A stretch of DNA of 24,049 nt, from positions 1-24,049 of the forward strand of contig CAJUJW010000038.1 of the NCBI GenBank assembly GCA_910586735.1, read 5' to 3'. The position numbers and the translations under genes are program-made. Positions 22,608 to 24,049 of this stretch are shown in pieces. The notes beneath the pieces are model-generated. The model did not search any database. It was not told the DNA's origin and saw nothing but the letters and a program-made list of their open reading frames with translations. The DNA is from an uncultured Oscillibacter sp. (GTDB taxonomy: Bacteria; Bacillota; Clostridia; Oscillospirales; Oscillospiraceae). Each line of letters begins with the position of its first letter. The stretch's first letter is position 1.

Positions 22608-24049
22608 ATGATAAACCAAGACCACATCCGCAACTTTTCCATCATCGCCCATATTGACCACGGCAAGTCCACCCTGGCGGACCGGCTTCTGGAGAAGTGC
22701 AACGCCGTCAGCCAGCGGGAGATGGAGAGCCAGCTCCTGGACAACATGGACTTAGAGCGGGAGCGGGGCATCACCATCAAGGCCCGGGCCGTGCGGCTGA
22801 ACTACACCGCCGCCGACGGGGAGGACTACGCCCTGAACCTCATCGACACCCCGGGCCATGTGGACTTCAACTACGAGGTGTCCCGCTCCCTGGCCGCCTG
22901 CGAGGGGGCGGTGCTGGTGGTGGACTCCACCCAGGGCGTGGAGGCCCAGACCCTGGCCAACACGTACCTGGCCATGGAGCACGACCTGGAGATTCTCCCG
23001 GTCTTCAACAAGATCGACCTCCCCGCCGCCGACCCCGCCAAGGCCAAGCAGGAGGTGGAGGACATCATCGGCCTCCCGGCCCTGGACGCCCCGGAGATCT
23101 CCGCCAAGCAGGGCATCAACATCGACGCGGTGCTGGAAGACATCGTGAAAAACGTCCCGCCCCCCGCCGGGGACCCGGAGGCCCCTCTGAAAGCCCTGAT
23201 TTTCGACAGCCAGTACGACAGCTACCGGGGCGTCATCGTCTACATGCGCCTCATGGAGGGCAGCCTCCGGGCGGGGCAGACGGTGAAGATGATGGCCTCC
23301 GGCGCGTCCTACCAGGTGGTGGAGTGCGGCCACCTGCTGCCCCTGGGCATGGAGCCCTGCGACAGCCTCCGGGCGGGGGAGGTGGGCTACTTCACCGCCT
23401 CCATCAAGAACGTCCAGGACACCCGGGTAGGCGATACCGTCACCGACGCGGCGACCCCGGCGGCGGAGGCCCTCCCCGGCTACCGCCCCGTCCAGCCCAT
23501 GGTCTACTGCGGCATCTACACGGAGGACGGGTCCAAGTACCCGGACCTGCGGGACGCCCTGGAGAAGCTGCGGCTCAACGACGCGTCGCTGTCCTTCGAG
23601 CCGGAGTCGTCGGTTGCCCTGGGCTTTGGCTTCCGGTGCGGCTTTTTGGGCATGCTCCACATGGAGGTCATCCAGGAGCGCCTGGAGCGGGAATTTGATT
23701 TGGACCTGGTGACGACATTACCTTCCGTAATTTATGATGTTTATAAAACGGATGGCAGTCTGGTCCGGGTGGACAATCCCCATAATTACCCGGACCCGGC
23801 TTCCATCGAGCGGGCGGAGGAGCCCTATGTCAAGGTCTCTATCATCAGCCCCAACGACTACGTGGGGAACATCATGCCCATGTGCCAGGAGCGCCGGGGG
23901 GAGTTCAAGGACATGCAGTACCTGGACACCCACCTGGTGGAGCTCCATTACCAGATGCCGCTGAACGAGATTATTTACGATTTCTTCGACACGCTGAAGG
24001 CGAACACGAAGGGCTACGCCTCCCTGGACTACGAGCTCTCCGGCTACCG
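22608..24049 (+). CDS. lepA: Elongation factor 4 (LepA), 3' end outside window
   Basis: The first 480 residues of a protein that is normally about 600. LepA is a translational GTPase that back-translocates or remodels stalled ribosomes. G motifs are intact: AHIDHGKST (14-22), the switch I region RERGITIK, DTPGHVD (80-86) and NKID (134-137). Downstream are the EF-4 domains, including GFGFRCGFLGMLHMEV and the YVGNIMPMCQERRG loop. The ATG has AAGGAGG nine bases upstream. The frame has no stop and runs off the window end. Codons for residues about 369-382 are unusually AT-rich. Confidence 0.97.
   Translation, partial: MINQDHIRNFSIIAHIDHGKSTLADRLLEKCNAVSQREMESQLLDNMDLERERGITIKARAVRLNYTAADGEDYALNLIDTPGHVDFNYEVSRSLAACEGAVLVVDSTQGVEAQTLANTYLAMEHDLEILPVFNKIDLPAADPAKAKQEVEDIIGLPALDAPEISAKQGINIDAVLEDIVKNVPPPAGDPEAPLKALIFDSQYDSYRGVIVYMRLMEGSLRAGQTVKMMASGASYQVVECGHLLPLGMEPCDSLRAGEVGYFTASIKNVQDTRVGDTVTDAATPAAEALPGYRPVQPMVYCGIYTEDGSKYPDLRDALEKLRLNDASLSFEPESSVALGFGFRCGFLGMLHMEVIQERLEREFDLDLVTTLPSVIYDVYKTDGSLVRVDNPHNYPDPASIERAEEPYVKVSIISPNDYVGNIMPMCQERRGEFKDMQYLDTHLVELHYQMPLNEIIYDFFDTLKANTKGYASLDYELSGY

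Overview
The window reads as a GC-rich, low-intergenic chromosome segment from an anaerobic Clostridia lineage, most likely an Oscillospiraceae gut bacterium of the Flavonifractor/Oscillibacter/Lawsonibacter type (inference). The signs are strong GGAGG ribosome sites, sigma-A promoters of the TTGACA/TATAAT kind, a PyrD/PyrK-type dihydroorotate dehydrogenase together with a PyrI subunit, an S-layer-homology protein, and codons heavily biased to G/C third positions. I saw no rRNA, tRNA, CRISPR array, insertion sequence or phage gene. No gene-free stretch exceeds about 180 bases.

Left part (1-3369): the tail of an unidentified gene, a DegV-family lipid-binding protein and prmA read rightward to a bidirectional UUCG hairpin terminator. 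A secreted S-layer-homology protein converges on it from the right.

Middle (3460-10582, leftward): a three-gene cluster headed by a 1592-residue multidomain protein. That protein joins an HD phosphohydrolase domain, a long helical region, an NMN-adenylyltransferase-like nucleotidyltransferase, an acetyltransferase-like stretch and a phosphoribosyltransferase-like domain. It is followed by a lactate/malate-dehydrogenase-like protein with a long N-terminal extension and by a two-domain FMN/iron-sulfur-type flavoprotein. This cluster is the best candidate here for an undescribed system, plausibly nucleotide or NAD linked. Divergent from it is a RibD/DHFR-like gene that appears to have lost its middle in frame.

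Pyrimidine block (11136-18413, leftward): one operon from a consensus promoter, in the order pyrC-pyrK-pyrD-pyrF-pyrE-pyrB-(58-residue membrane protein)-pyrI-(YgjP-like metallopeptidase)-(IMP cyclohydrolase-like). PyrC, PyrB/PyrI, PyrD/PyrK, PyrE and PyrF cover the pathway from carbamoyl phosphate to UMP. carA/carB and pyrR are not in the window. The last gene links the operon to purine synthesis.

Right part (18530-24049): a small membrane protein (leftward), then rightward an XRE regulator, an MBOAT O-acyltransferase, an SGNH-hydrolase-like partner, a small membrane-anchored protein, and lepA (elongation factor 4), cut by the window end. The MBOAT/SGNH pair suggests O-acylation of a surface or exported glycan.
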